DNA from: Methanobacteriota archaeon
GTDB taxonomy: Archaea > Thermoplasmatota > Poseidoniia > MGIII > CG-Epi1
Assembly: GCA_003193815.1 (NCBI GenBank)
Contig: PSPB01000004.1
Coordinates: forward strand, 1 to 18,378
Length of the DNA: 18,378 nucleotides
Direction: 5' to 3'
Shown: one piece after another, positions 7,796 through 14,441 of the stretch
How the letters are laid out: every line of letters starts with the position of its first letter
How positions within the stretch are numbered: the first letter of the stretch is position 1
Position numbers and translations under genes: made by a program
The notes under the pieces: generated by a model
What the model was told of the DNA's origin: nothing
The model's input: the letters and a program-made list of their open reading frames with translations, nothing else
The model's database searches: none

Positions 7796-8168
7796 CGCGA
7801 TTCCCGACGACGTGCAGCAGCAGCTGGAGCAGTTCGAGCAGCTGCGGCAGCAGGCGCAGGCGCTGGCGCAGCAGCAGTCGCAGGTCGAGATGGCGGTGCG
7901 CGAGACCGAGCGCACGCTGGAGGAGCTGGACGAGGTCGCGGCCGATACGCCGCTCTACCGCGCCAGCGGCGCCATCATGGTGCGCGTCGACGACCTGAAG
8001 AAGCTGAAGAGCGACCTGAAGGAAGAACAGGAGAGACTCGAGCTGCGTACGAAAACGCTCAAAACGCAGATTGACAAATTGAATACCCAGTTGCAGGAGA
8101 TGCAGACCCGGCTGACGCCGGTGCTGCAGCGGCTGCAGGGGCCGGGTGGTCCCGGTGCCGGGTCCTGA
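7785..8168 (+). CDS. pfdB: Prefoldin beta subunit
   Basis: Prefoldin captures unfolded proteins and passes them to the thermosome; archaeal hexamers have two alpha and four beta subunits. The 127 residues form a Gln-rich N-terminal coiled coil (about 8-52), the beta-hairpin segment TPLYRASGAIMVRVD (about 55-69), and a C-terminal coiled coil (about 70-115), then a Gly/Pro tail. This matches the beta subunit rather than alpha in length and in having a single hairpin. It overlaps pcc1 by 11 bases and the next gene by 14-23 bases. Confidence 0.92.
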   Translation: MATDAIPDDVQQQLEQFEQLRQQAQALAQQQSQVEMAVRETERTLEELDEVAADTPLYRASGAIMVRVDDLKKLKSDLKEEQERLELRTKTLKTQIDKLNTQLQEMQTRLTPVLQRLQGPGGPGAGS

Positions 8169-9117
8169 CCCTGCCGCGCTGGAGGCGGCGCTCGCGCGCG
8201 AGCTGCTGCTGCTGGTCCACCACCACGGTGACGCCGACTCGGTCGGCTGCGCCATCGCGCTCGCGGCGGCGTTCCCGGGCGCGCGTATCTCCGCCACCGA
8301 CGGGCTGAGCGCCGCTGGCAAGGTGATGGCGGAGCGGCTCGAGGTCGAAATCGAGGCGCGGCCGCCCGCAAGCTGGGACGGCACGGTCGTCGTGGTAGAC
8401 ACGTCCAATCCGGAACACTGCGCGCCGCTGCCGGAGTGCAACAGCGTCGTGGTAATCGACCATCACCAGACCGCGGGCGAATGGCCTGCGGGGACGTTGC
8501 TAATACACGAGCCGGAGGCGAAAAGCACCGCCGAAATCGTGACTCGCCTGATTCCAGAGCTGGGCATTGAGCTGACGCCGCAAATGGCGTTGCCGCTGCT
8601 CGCCGGCGTCTACGCCGATACCGGCCACTTCCGCCACGCGAGTTCCGACAGCTTCGCGGTGGCACACACGCTCGCCGCTGCCGGCGGGGAACCCCGCCAG
8701 GCGATGGTCCTGCTCGACCGCGTGCGGCCACAGCAGCAGCGCACGATGTTCCTGAAGGCGGCGCAGCGGCTCAAGTTTTCTCAGGAGGGTAAGTGGCTGA
8801 TGGCGACGACCCGCACCGGCTCGTTCGAGTCGGGGACGGCGCGGCTGATGGTCGCGCTTGGCGCCGACGTCGCGCTCGCCGCTTCGGGCAACAAGAAGGG
8901 GCAAGTCCGGATTTCGAGCCGCGCGTCGAGCGCGGCCATCGAGGCAGGGCTGAACCTGGCACAGCTGCTCGAGGCACTCGCCGACGAGCAGGACGGCTCG
9001 GCGGGCGGGCATCCGGGGGCGGCCGGCTTCCAGGCGCAGGGCGACCCCGACGCGCTGCTGGCGATGGCGCAGCAGGGGTGCGTCGCGCAGCTGAAATCGC
9101 TAGCCGAAGGCGCTTAA
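8146..9117 (+). CDS. DHH-family phosphoesterase (RecJ/NrnA-like)
   Basis: Residues 21-36 include HHHGDADSVG, the first metal-binding motif of DHH phosphoesterases; VVVVDTSN (81-88) and VVVIDHHQ (101-108) are the second and third. A C-terminal DHHA1-type domain ends with GGHPGAAGFQ. Such enzymes hydrolyse phosphodiester or phosphomonoester bonds in oligoribonucleotides, pAp or cyclic dinucleotides, or act as RecJ-like nucleases; the substrate here cannot be read. A role in finishing RNA decay after the exosome would fit the position but is inference. The start is GTG 8146, with GTG 8155 an alternative; both overlap pfdB. The family is secure. Confidence 0.85.
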   Translation: MVPVPGPDPAALEAALARELLLLVHHHGDADSVGCAIALAAAFPGARISATDGLSAAGKVMAERLEVEIEARPPASWDGTVVVVDTSNPEHCAPLPECNSVVVIDHHQTAGEWPAGTLLIHEPEAKSTAEIVTRLIPELGIELTPQMALPLLAGVYADTGHFRHASSDSFAVAHTLAAAGGEPRQAMVLLDRVRPQQQRTMFLKAAQRLKFSQEGKWLMATTRTGSFESGTARLMVALGADVALAASGNKKGQVRISSRASSAAIEAGLNLAQLLEALADEQDGSAGGHPGAAGFQAQGDPDALLAMAQQGCVAQLKSLAEGA

Positions 9118-9138
9118 CCGGGGGGCAGCTGGCGCAGG

Positions 9139-10371
9139 GTGCTGCCACGAGGGCTCTTCCGCATCTACGGTCTTGTGCTGGGCAACCTGCTGCTGCTGAT
9201 GGGGGGGCAGCTGGCGTATCTCTACTTCGTCCCGCTCGAGCAGGACGGGACGCCGCTGCTGCTGCCCGCAGTGCCGCTGCTGCCCTTCTTCATGCTCATC
9301 ATGCTCTGCTCGGGCGCGCTCATCGTCGGAGCGCTGTTGCAGAAGATGCCGCGGCCGCTGCTCTTCATCCCGTCGCGGAAGGGTGGTGGGCTACCGCCCT
9401 TCCGCGGCTACTTCCTGCCGGGGCAGGGCGAGCGCTACTATCACCGCGAACTACCCGAGGACGACCTGCCGTTGCCGGAGATGGCGGAGGAACCGGTGGA
9501 GCCGCCCTGGATTCAGCCGGTCCCGAGCCAGCCGCTCGAACTGCCGGCGGCCAAGTGGCTGCTGCTCGGCTTCCTGATGGCGATTGCGCTGGGGGTCGCG
9601 GTGCTCGCCGAGAAGGGCGAATTCCTGCTGCTTTTCCCGCTGGCGTTCGTCGCCGCCTTCTCGTTCCCGGCATTACTCTGGGTGAGCTACATCTACCGTC
9701 GCACGCACAGCGAGCCCGAGCCGCAGCGGATGGTGCTGATTGCGCTCTCGTGGGGCATGTTCGCGACGCTGCCGGCGAGCCTGCTGAACGATGCCGGCGG
9801 GCGGCTGCTGGGGGCGGACCCGATGCTGATGCTCGAGGGCGGCGTGGTCGGCCGGGCCGAAATCCTGCTGGTGACGGTAGTCGCGCCGCTGGTCGAGGAG
9901 GCGCTGAAGCCGCTCGGGCTGCTGTTCGTGATGAGCCGGCTGCGGACGCCGTACGAGGGGGTGCTCTACGGCGCCGCATGCGGGATGGGTTTCGCGATGA
10001 TAGAGAACATGCTCTACGACCTGCTGGTGCTGATATGGTATGGCGCCGACGCCTGGACCATCAACGCCTTCGCGCGCGGCGTCGGCTCGACCGTGCTGCA
10101 CGCGGTCGGCCCGGCGCTGGTCGGCTTCGCGCTGGCGCTGTCGCGGAACGGCGACTGGCCGGCGGAGCGGGTCGTGCCAGCCGCCTATCTTGGCGGCGTC
10201 ATCGTCCACGGCGCCTGGAACGGCGCCGCGACGCTGCCGTTCATCTTCCCCGACGACCCGCAGATGGCGACCAACTCGTGGGTCGCGCTGGGACTGGTGC
10301 TGGTCGCCTGCCTGCTACTGGTGCGCGAGCTGCTCCGCCGCGGGCTGGCGTATGACGAGCCGCAGCCTTAA
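9139..10371 (+). CDS. PrsW-family intramembrane metalloprotease
   Basis: A polytopic membrane protein of 410 residues with hydrophobic segments near 10-30, 40-65, 139-157, 162-182 and several more toward the C-terminus. The four PrsW signature sites are present: APLVEEALKPL (E253, E254), the GFAMIEN segment (E289), a helix with H321, and VHGAWNG (H357, N361). PrsW in Bacillus cleaves an anti-sigma factor in the membrane; archaeal substrates are unknown. The protein is longer than bacterial PrsW (about 220 residues), with an extra N-terminal pair of segments and a Pro-rich hydrophilic loop (about 75-135). Start is GTG 9139, 21 bases after the DHH gene, so it may be co-transcribed. A larger ORF in another frame over this region is a GC-rich shadow. 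Confidence 0.85.
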   Translation: MLPRGLFRIYGLVLGNLLLLMGGQLAYLYFVPLEQDGTPLLLPAVPLLPFFMLIMLCSGALIVGALLQKMPRPLLFIPSRKGGGLPPFRGYFLPGQGERYYHRELPEDDLPLPEMAEEPVEPPWIQPVPSQPLELPAAKWLLLGFLMAIALGVAVLAEKGEFLLLFPLAFVAAFSFPALLWVSYIYRRTHSEPEPQRMVLIALSWGMFATLPASLLNDAGGRLLGADPMLMLEGGVVGRAEILLVTVVAPLVEEALKPLGLLFVMSRLRTPYEGVLYGAACGMGFAMIENMLYDLLVLIWYGADAWTINAFARGVGSTVLHAVGPALVGFALALSRNGDWPAERVVPAAYLGGVIVHGAWNGAATLPFIFPDDPQMATNSWVALGLVLVACLLLVRELLRRGLAYDEPQP

Positions 10372-10374
10372 CCC

Positions 10375-10382
10375 TGATATAG
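10375..10382 (+). promoter_or_regulatory. TATA box of tRNA-Tyr
   Basis: TGATATAG is centred about 25 bp before the first base of the mature tRNA and immediately follows the PrsW stop codon, so the tRNA probably has its own promoter with almost no 5' leader. Confidence 0.5.
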
Positions 10383-10402
10383 TGCCGGCAAATGCAGCCG
10401 CA

Positions 10403-10521
10403 CCCGCCTTAGCTCAGACTGGCTAGAGCGGCCGGCTGTAGGGGTTAAACCTGAAGTCCCGTGAGAACGGGAGGCCGCAGATACCGGCAGGTCCCCGGTT
10501 CAAATCCGGGAGGCGGGACCA
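10403..10521 (+). tRNA. tRNA-Tyr (anticodon GTA), intron-containing, CCA encoded
   Basis: The acceptor stem pairs CCCGCCT (10403-10409) with AGGCGGG (10511-10517), giving the C1-G72 pair typical of archaeal tRNA-Tyr. T8, a GCTC/GAGC D stem, and G18-G19 in the D loop follow. The anticodon stem GCCGG (10431-10435) pairs with CCGGC (10484-10488) and the anticodon GTA is at 10438-10440. The T arm is CCCGG-TTCAAAT-CCGGG. Discriminator A is 10518 and CCA 10519-10521 is encoded. A 41-nt intron interrupts the gene after position 37. A T-rich stretch at 10526-10532 may end the transcript. Confidence 0.95.
10442..10482 (+). other. tRNA-Tyr intron with bulge-helix-bulge splice site
   Basis: The intron lies at the canonical 37/38 site. 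A central 4-bp helix pairs CTGT (10436-10439, exon) with GCAG (10477-10480, intron). It is flanked by two three-base bulges, AGG (10440-10442) and ATA (10481-10483), each to be cut after its second base. That predicts removal of exactly 10442-10482 and joining of G37 to A38. An inner helix (10443-10446 with 10473-10476) and the hairpin CCCG/CGGG (10458-10461 with 10468-10471) complete the fold. Confidence 0.85.
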
Positions 10522-10549
10522 GTTCTACTTTTATAGCGGTCGTCGAAAA

Positions 10550-11284
10550 CTATTCGGCCGTCACGCCGCCATCGACCGCAACGATGGAGCCGGTGGTCCA
10601 GCCCGCTTCCGAGCCGCAGAGGTGCAGCGCCATCGCGGCGATTTCTGCCGGCTGGCCCATGCGCCCCATCGGCTGTACGCTCTCCATCTCTTCCCGGTCT
10701 TCGGTCCCGGCGTCAATGCGGTCGGTCGCCATCGGCGTCTCGACCACCGCGGGGCAGATGCAGTTGACCCGCACGCGCGGCGCCAGCTCGAGCGCCATCG
10801 CGCGCGTCAGGTTCACGAGCCCGCCCTTGGCGGCGCAGTAGGCGGCCGCGTCGGGGATGCCGCGCAGGCCGAGCGTCGAGCCGATGTTCAGGATGCAGCC
10901 GCCGTCCGGCACCAGCGGCAGCAGCGCCCGCGATACGAGCCACGGCCCCTTCAGGTTGGTGTCGACGACCGTGTCCCAGTCCGCTTCGCTGGTCGTCGCG
11001 GCGGAGCCCGGCAGGAACAGCCCAGCGTTGTTGACGACTATATCGACCCGCTCGAACTCCGCTTCGAGCCATTCCGCCAGCGCCGCGACGCTGGCGCTGT
11101 CGGAGACGTCGGCGACCATCCACTGCGCCCCGCAGGCGGCCACGGTTTCGCGCAGTGGCGCGTCGCGCCGGCCGCAGATGGCGACGCGCGCGCCTTCCGC
11201 GGCGAACCGCTCGGCGATGGCGCGGCCGATGCCGGTGCCGCCGCCGGTCACGAGCGCGACCTTGCCGTCGAGCGTTCCGCCCAT
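10550..11284 (-). CDS. SDR-family NAD(P)-dependent oxidoreductase (FabG-like)
   Basis: A classical short-chain dehydrogenase of 244 residues. TGGGTGIG (13-20) is the nucleotide-binding turn, NNAG (85-88) stabilises the central sheet, and the catalytic set is N110, S136 (NIGSTLG), Y149 and K153 (YCAAK). The end VDGGVTAE is the usual C-terminal signature. Family members reduce or oxidise hydroxyl/keto groups on sugars, acyl chains or alcohols; the substrate is not readable. R39-R40 after the second strand suggests NADP(H) preference, an inference. ATG 11284 was chosen over the longer open frame because a TATA box lies about 24 bp upstream and the TGxxxGIG motif then falls at the normal distance. 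It is divergent from the M14 peptidase. Confidence 0.9.
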   Translation of the reverse strand: MGGTLDGKVALVTGGGTGIGRAIAERFAAEGARVAICGRRDAPLRETVAACGAQWMVADVSDSASVAALAEWLEAEFERVDIVVNNAGLFLPGSAATTSEADWDTVVDTNLKGPWLVSRALLPLVPDGGCILNIGSTLGLRGIPDAAAYCAAKGGLVNLTRAMALELAPRVRVNCICPAVVETPMATDRIDAGTEDREEMESVQPMGRMGQPAEIAAMALHLCGSEAGWTTGSIVAVDGGVTAE

Positions 11285-11304
11285 GCTGCGCCAGCGCGCC
11301 CTGC

Positions 11305-11312
11305 CATAAAGG
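11305..11312 (-). promoter_or_regulatory. TATA box of the SDR gene
   Basis: CCTTTATG on the minus strand is centred about 24 bp before ATG 11284, predicting a leaderless mRNA. Confidence 0.5.
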
Positions 11313-11347
11313 CGGCGCGGCGAACTCGCCGCACCGCCGCGGGACAA

Positions 11348-11355
11348 GGTTAATC
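11348..11355 (+). promoter_or_regulatory. TATA-like box of the M14 carboxypeptidase
   Basis: GGTTAATC is centred about 25 bp before GTG 11377 and supports that start for a leaderless transcript. Confidence 0.4.
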
Positions 11356-11376
11356 TCCGGCGGAGGCTGGCACCGC

Positions 11377-12648
11377 GTGCGATTCCTGCTGTTGGCGACG
11401 CTGCTGGGGCTGGCGCTGCTGGCGCTCGCGCCGCAGGCCGAGGCGCTCGAGCGGCTCCACAGCTACTACGAGCTGCGCGACGATACCGAGGCGCTGGCGG
11501 CGCAGTACCCCGATATCGCGATTTACAGCGAGCATGGCAGCAGCACCGGACCACTCGGGCTCGCCATCTTTTCAGTCGACGTCGCGCTGAACATCACCAC
11601 GCTCCCCGAGGCGGAGCTGGCGGCGCTACCGACCATGTACGTCGACGGCGCGCACCACGGCAACGAGGGGATGGCGTCCGAAGCGGCGTTCCTGTTCCTA
11701 CAGGACGTACTGGAACGATCAACGGCCGACCCCGCCTACCTGACGGGCAAGCGGCTGGTGGTGACGCCCATCATGAACACCGACGGGCACCTGCAGGACT
11801 GCCGTAATAACTGGAACGGCGTCGACCTGAACCGCAACTACCCCTGGATGTGGGGGCTCTACGGCACCAGCGATACTCGTGGCAGCTGTCCCGCATCGGG
11901 CACCTACCGTGGTCCTAGCGCCGGGAGCGAGGGCGAGACGCAGGATAACATGGCGCTGATGCGCAGCCTGAACCTCTACGCCTACCTCTCGGGGCACACC
12001 GGTTCGAACGACATCGTGCTGCCATGGAAGACACCATACGAGAGCCCTGACCACGAGTACGCCCAGGTGATTGCCGACTGGACGCTCTATCAGCGCTTCC
12101 TGAACGAGTCGACCAATGTCTCCGGGCTCTCATATCGGGACCCGTCGGGCGCCGGTGAGTCAATTGCCTGGGGCTATGGCGCGCGCGGCGCCGTCAGCGT
12201 GATTGTCGAAGTTACCACCCTGCAGTGGGTTCCCGTCGAGGATTCGACGCTGCGGCAGGAGCTGGCGAACGAGCTGCTAATGTATGACATGGCGTGGGAA
12301 AACCTGCTGAAACTGGGCGGCCGCCCGGTGGTCATCGGCACCGGCCCCGGCGAACTCACGGTGCGCAACGACGGCTGGGGCGCCGCCTACAATCTCTCGG
12401 CTGGCGGCATAATCCTGCCGCGACTCGAGCCGGGCGAGACAGCCACGGTGGACTGGCATGACTCGCAGCTGCGCTACGAGCGCATCCTGCGCAACCCCGA
12501 GCGCGATGTGGACGCCGATGGGGTGGTGACGCTCGAAGTCGGCACGCCGCTTCCAGATATCCCGAACCAGCCGGTGCCGGCGGTCTCGCCGTTAGCGGTG
12601 TTCGTGGTGCTGGGGCTGGCGGCGCGGAGCCGGATTATCCGGGCTTGA
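11377..12648 (+). CDS. Secreted M14-family zinc carboxypeptidase
   Basis: A 423-residue exported peptidase. Residues 1-22 form a signal peptide (RFLLLATLLGLALLALAP, then AEA). The M14 zinc site is visible: H94 and E97 in HHGNE, and H207 in LSGHTG. GVDLNRNY (148-155) carries the Asn-Arg pair that binds the substrate carboxylate, and E278 in IVEVTT is the general base. After the catalytic domain (about 25-305) comes a small beta-rich domain (VRNDGWGAAYNLSAGG) and a C-terminal hydrophobic segment, PAVSPLAVFVVLGLAA, followed by basic residues, which looks like a membrane anchor or sorting tail. It probably trims peptides outside the cell for uptake. Start GTG 11377 fits both the signal peptide and the TATA-like box; the frame is open further upstream. 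Its 3' end overlaps the convergent methyltransferase by 14 bases. Confidence 0.88.
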   Translation: MRFLLLATLLGLALLALAPQAEALERLHSYYELRDDTEALAAQYPDIAIYSEHGSSTGPLGLAIFSVDVALNITTLPEAELAALPTMYVDGAHHGNEGMASEAAFLFLQDVLERSTADPAYLTGKRLVVTPIMNTDGHLQDCRNNWNGVDLNRNYPWMWGLYGTSDTRGSCPASGTYRGPSAGSEGETQDNMALMRSLNLYAYLSGHTGSNDIVLPWKTPYESPDHEYAQVIADWTLYQRFLNESTNVSGLSYRDPSGAGESIAWGYGARGAVSVIVEVTTLQWVPVEDSTLRQELANELLMYDMAWENLLKLGGRPVVIGTGPGELTVRNDGWGAAYNLSAGGIILPRLEPGETATVDWHDSQLRYERILRNPERDVDADGVVTLEVGTPLPDIPNQPVPAVSPLAVFVVLGLAARSRIIRA

Positions 12649-13456
12649 CAAGCAGGTATCTGTGATAATGCAAACTGCCTGAATGGAATCCTTCATACAC
12701 TGGAGTTCCCCGGACACCTGCGAACGTCTCAAAACTTTTTCTGATTGATTTCGGGACGTTCTCCCTGATTTGCTCGATTTTCGCTTCATTTATCTCATCC
12801 AGTGCAGCTAGAACCTCTCTGGTAATTTCCTTTTTTGAAACCAGCTTAAAACCAGAATCAACGAATATGGATTGAACTTTCTGCATGGTTTCTTCATCTC
12901 TGAAATCGGTCCAGCAGAAATGCCCGCCCGCCCGGAGGACACGATTAACCTCCTCTGCAAAGGCTCTCATGTTTCCATAACAATGAGATGATTCGACATT
13001 GTAAACCACGTCAAAGGCCGAATCATTTATCGGTAAGGATTCCGCATTTCCCTCTATGAAGGAAAGATTTTCCTGTTCGGAATACCATTTCCGGGATAGT
13101 CTGACAGCCTCTTTGGAAAAATCAACTCCAACTAATGATTCGGGTTCACAATACTTCGCTATCCAGGAAGCACCCCCTCCTCTCCCGGAACCCACCTCAA
13201 GGACTTCTCTCCCCTGCAAATCAATGTCTCTGATATTCATGTGATAGAGCTGGATGAACAGTCGATTTGGTTCGTCTTCCCTGGACAGTTTTGGACCCTT
13301 GTCATCCTTGTACCCATAGTTCATAAAACGAAAATCAGACCTGCGATGTGCTTTAGCCAGCCTCTGATACCACCATTTCCACATCCAATTGCGAATACGG
13401 CCTGGTGAAACTCTAAGAATTACCGAGAATAGCCGAGCCGGGAACCCCATTGCCAT
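12635..13456 (-). CDS. Class I SAM-dependent methyltransferase, likely horizontally acquired
   Basis: This 273-residue Rossmann methyltransferase has motif I VLEVGSGRGGG (85-95), the acidic D112 after strand 2 (GVDFSKEA), FIEGNAESLP (133-142) and FDVVYNVESSHCY (148-160). FMNYGY near residue 44 together with VESSHCY resembles the bacterial family of phthiotriol dimycocerosate-type O-methyltransferases, which act on lipids; whether it modifies a lipid here is inference. The gene is conspicuously AT-richer than its neighbours, with AAA, GAA and ATT codons common, suggesting transfer. A TATA box 28 bp upstream of ATG 13456 shows it has adopted a native-type promoter. Its stop lies inside the end of the M14 gene. 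Confidence 0.85.
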   Translation of the reverse strand: MAMGFPARLFSVILRVSPGRIRNWMWKWWYQRLAKAHRRSDFRFMNYGYKDDKGPKLSREDEPNRLFIQLYHMNIRDIDLQGREVLEVGSGRGGGASWIAKYCEPESLVGVDFSKEAVRLSRKWYSEQENLSFIEGNAESLPINDSAFDVVYNVESSHCYGNMRAFAEEVNRVLRAGGHFCWTDFRDEETMQKVQSIFVDSGFKLVSKKEITREVLAALDEINEAKIEQIRENVPKSIRKSFETFAGVRGTPVYEGFHSGSLHYHRYLLVKPG

Positions 13457-13480
13457 TTCTGGGCCTGACTAGTGGGTTGG

Positions 13481-13488
13481 GATTTATC
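13481..13488 (-). promoter_or_regulatory. TATA box of the methyltransferase
   Basis: GATAAATC on the minus strand is centred about 28 bp before ATG 13456; the predicted transcript is leaderless or nearly so. Confidence 0.5.
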
Positions 13489-13507
13489 TGTTTGGGAAAC
13501 CGGCACC

Positions 13508-13515
13508 CTTTTTGA
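13508..13515 (+). promoter_or_regulatory. Weak TATA-like box of the crotonase gene
   Basis: CTTTTTGA is centred about 26 bp before ATG 13538. It is a poor match to TATA, but position favours this start over the upstream ATG 13472. Confidence 0.3.
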
Positions 13516-13537
13516 CCCCCCGCACTGGCGCCGGCGC

Positions 13538-14323
13538 ATGCCTGTCGACATCAGCGATGAGGGCGCGGTGCGGATTATCACTCTCAACCGGCCCGCGAAG
13601 CTGAACGCGCTCACTCTCGCGATGGCGACCGACATCTGCAACGCCGTGGAGTCCGCGGCGGCCGACCCGTCGGTGCGCTGCCTGCTGCTGACCGGCGGCG
13701 GCCGCGCCTTCTCGAGCGGCGGCGACGTCAACGAGATGGGCGAGCACCTGCCGCGCGCGGGCGACCTGTTCTACCAGCTGACCGACCAGCTGCACGACAC
13801 GGTCAGCGCGATGCTGACGATGCGCAAGCCGGTCGTCACCGCCATCAACGGCATCGTCGCCGGCGGTGCTATCGGCATGGCGCTGGCGGGTGACGTGCGC
13901 ATCGCGGCCGAGTCGGCGCAGCTGCTCTCGGCGCACTTCAAACGAGGCTTCGTCCCGGCCGGGGGCGCGACCTACCTGCTGCCGCGGCTCATCGGCCTCA
14001 GCCGCACGCAGGCGCTCTTCTTCGGCGAGCGGACCCTCACCGGCGCCGAGATGCGCGAGTGGGGGCTGGTGCACCACCTGGTCCCCGACGGGGAGCTGGC
14101 GGAATTCGCGATAACCGAGGCGCAGCGGCTCGCCGCCGGGCCGACGCAGGCGATGGGCGAAACAAAACGGCTGCTGGCGGCGGCCGACAATCTCACCGCC
14201 GAAGAGCAGCTCGAGTTGGAGAGCGAGCGCAACCGCGATTCCGGCAACGCCGGCGACGCGGTCGAGGGCATCACCGCCTTCCTCGAGAAGCGCGAGCCGG
14301 AATTCGGCCGCACAGAAAATTAA
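13538..14323 (+). CDS. Enoyl-CoA hydratase/isomerase (crotonase) family protein
   Basis: The 261 residues follow the crotonase fold: NRPAKLNAL near the N-terminus, oxyanion-hole segments RAFSSGGDV (56-64) and IVAGGAIGMA (106-115), then FKRGFVPAGGATYLLPRLIG (134-153). The two glutamates used by enoyl-CoA hydratase (E144 and E164 in the rat enzyme) align with G113 and H133, and the aspartate used by PaaG-type isomerases aligns with A141. The overall sequence looks closest to PaaG-like isomerases. So the usual water-addition chemistry is unlikely; it may be an isomerase, thioesterase or another CoA-binding member. The start was chosen by the TATA-like box and the family N-terminus. The gene is divergent from the methyltransferase. 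Confidence 0.86.
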   Translation: MPVDISDEGAVRIITLNRPAKLNALTLAMATDICNAVESAAADPSVRCLLLTGGGRAFSSGGDVNEMGEHLPRAGDLFYQLTDQLHDTVSAMLTMRKPVVTAINGIVAGGAIGMALAGDVRIAAESAQLLSAHFKRGFVPAGGATYLLPRLIGLSRTQALFFGERTLTGAEMREWGLVHHLVPDGELAEFAITEAQRLAAGPTQAMGETKRLLAAADNLTAEEQLELESERNRDSGNAGDAVEGITAFLEKREPEFGRTEN

Positions 14324-14337
14324 ACTTCTATAGTCGC

Positions 14338-14413
14338 TGGCGGGCCCGGGGGGATTTGAACCCCCGTATCTGGGTCCGAAGCCCAGCAGGATTCCGGACT
14401 ACCTCACGAGCCC
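14338..14413 (-). tRNA. tRNA-Arg (anticodon TCG), CCA encoded
   Basis: On the minus strand the acceptor GGGCTCG (14413-14407) pairs with CGGGCCC (14348-14342), with one G-T pair. T8, A14, G18-G19 and A21 are in place. The anticodon stem CTGGG pairs with CCCAG around the loop CTTCGGA, giving anticodon TCG. The T arm is GGGGG-TTCAAAT-CCCCC. Discriminator G is 14341 and CCA is encoded at 14340-14338. There is no intron. Position 10 is A rather than the usual G, pairing with T25. Confidence 0.94.
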
Positions 14414-14433
14414 GGGCGCGGATTATGGGGGGT

Positions 14434-14441
14434 GCTTTAGG
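14434..14441 (-). promoter_or_regulatory. TATA box of tRNA-Arg overlapping an upstream stop codon
   Basis: CCTAAAGC on the minus strand is centred about 25 bp before the tRNA 5' end. It includes the TAA stop codon (14439-14437) of the upstream gene, so promoter and coding end share bases. Confidence 0.5.

Noticed and set aside
8793..10355. 520-codon plus-strand ORF overlapping the DHH and PrsW genes
   Set aside because: Its translation is Ala/Arg/Gly-rich without domains, while the other frames carry clear DHH and PrsW motifs. It is a high-GC shadow.
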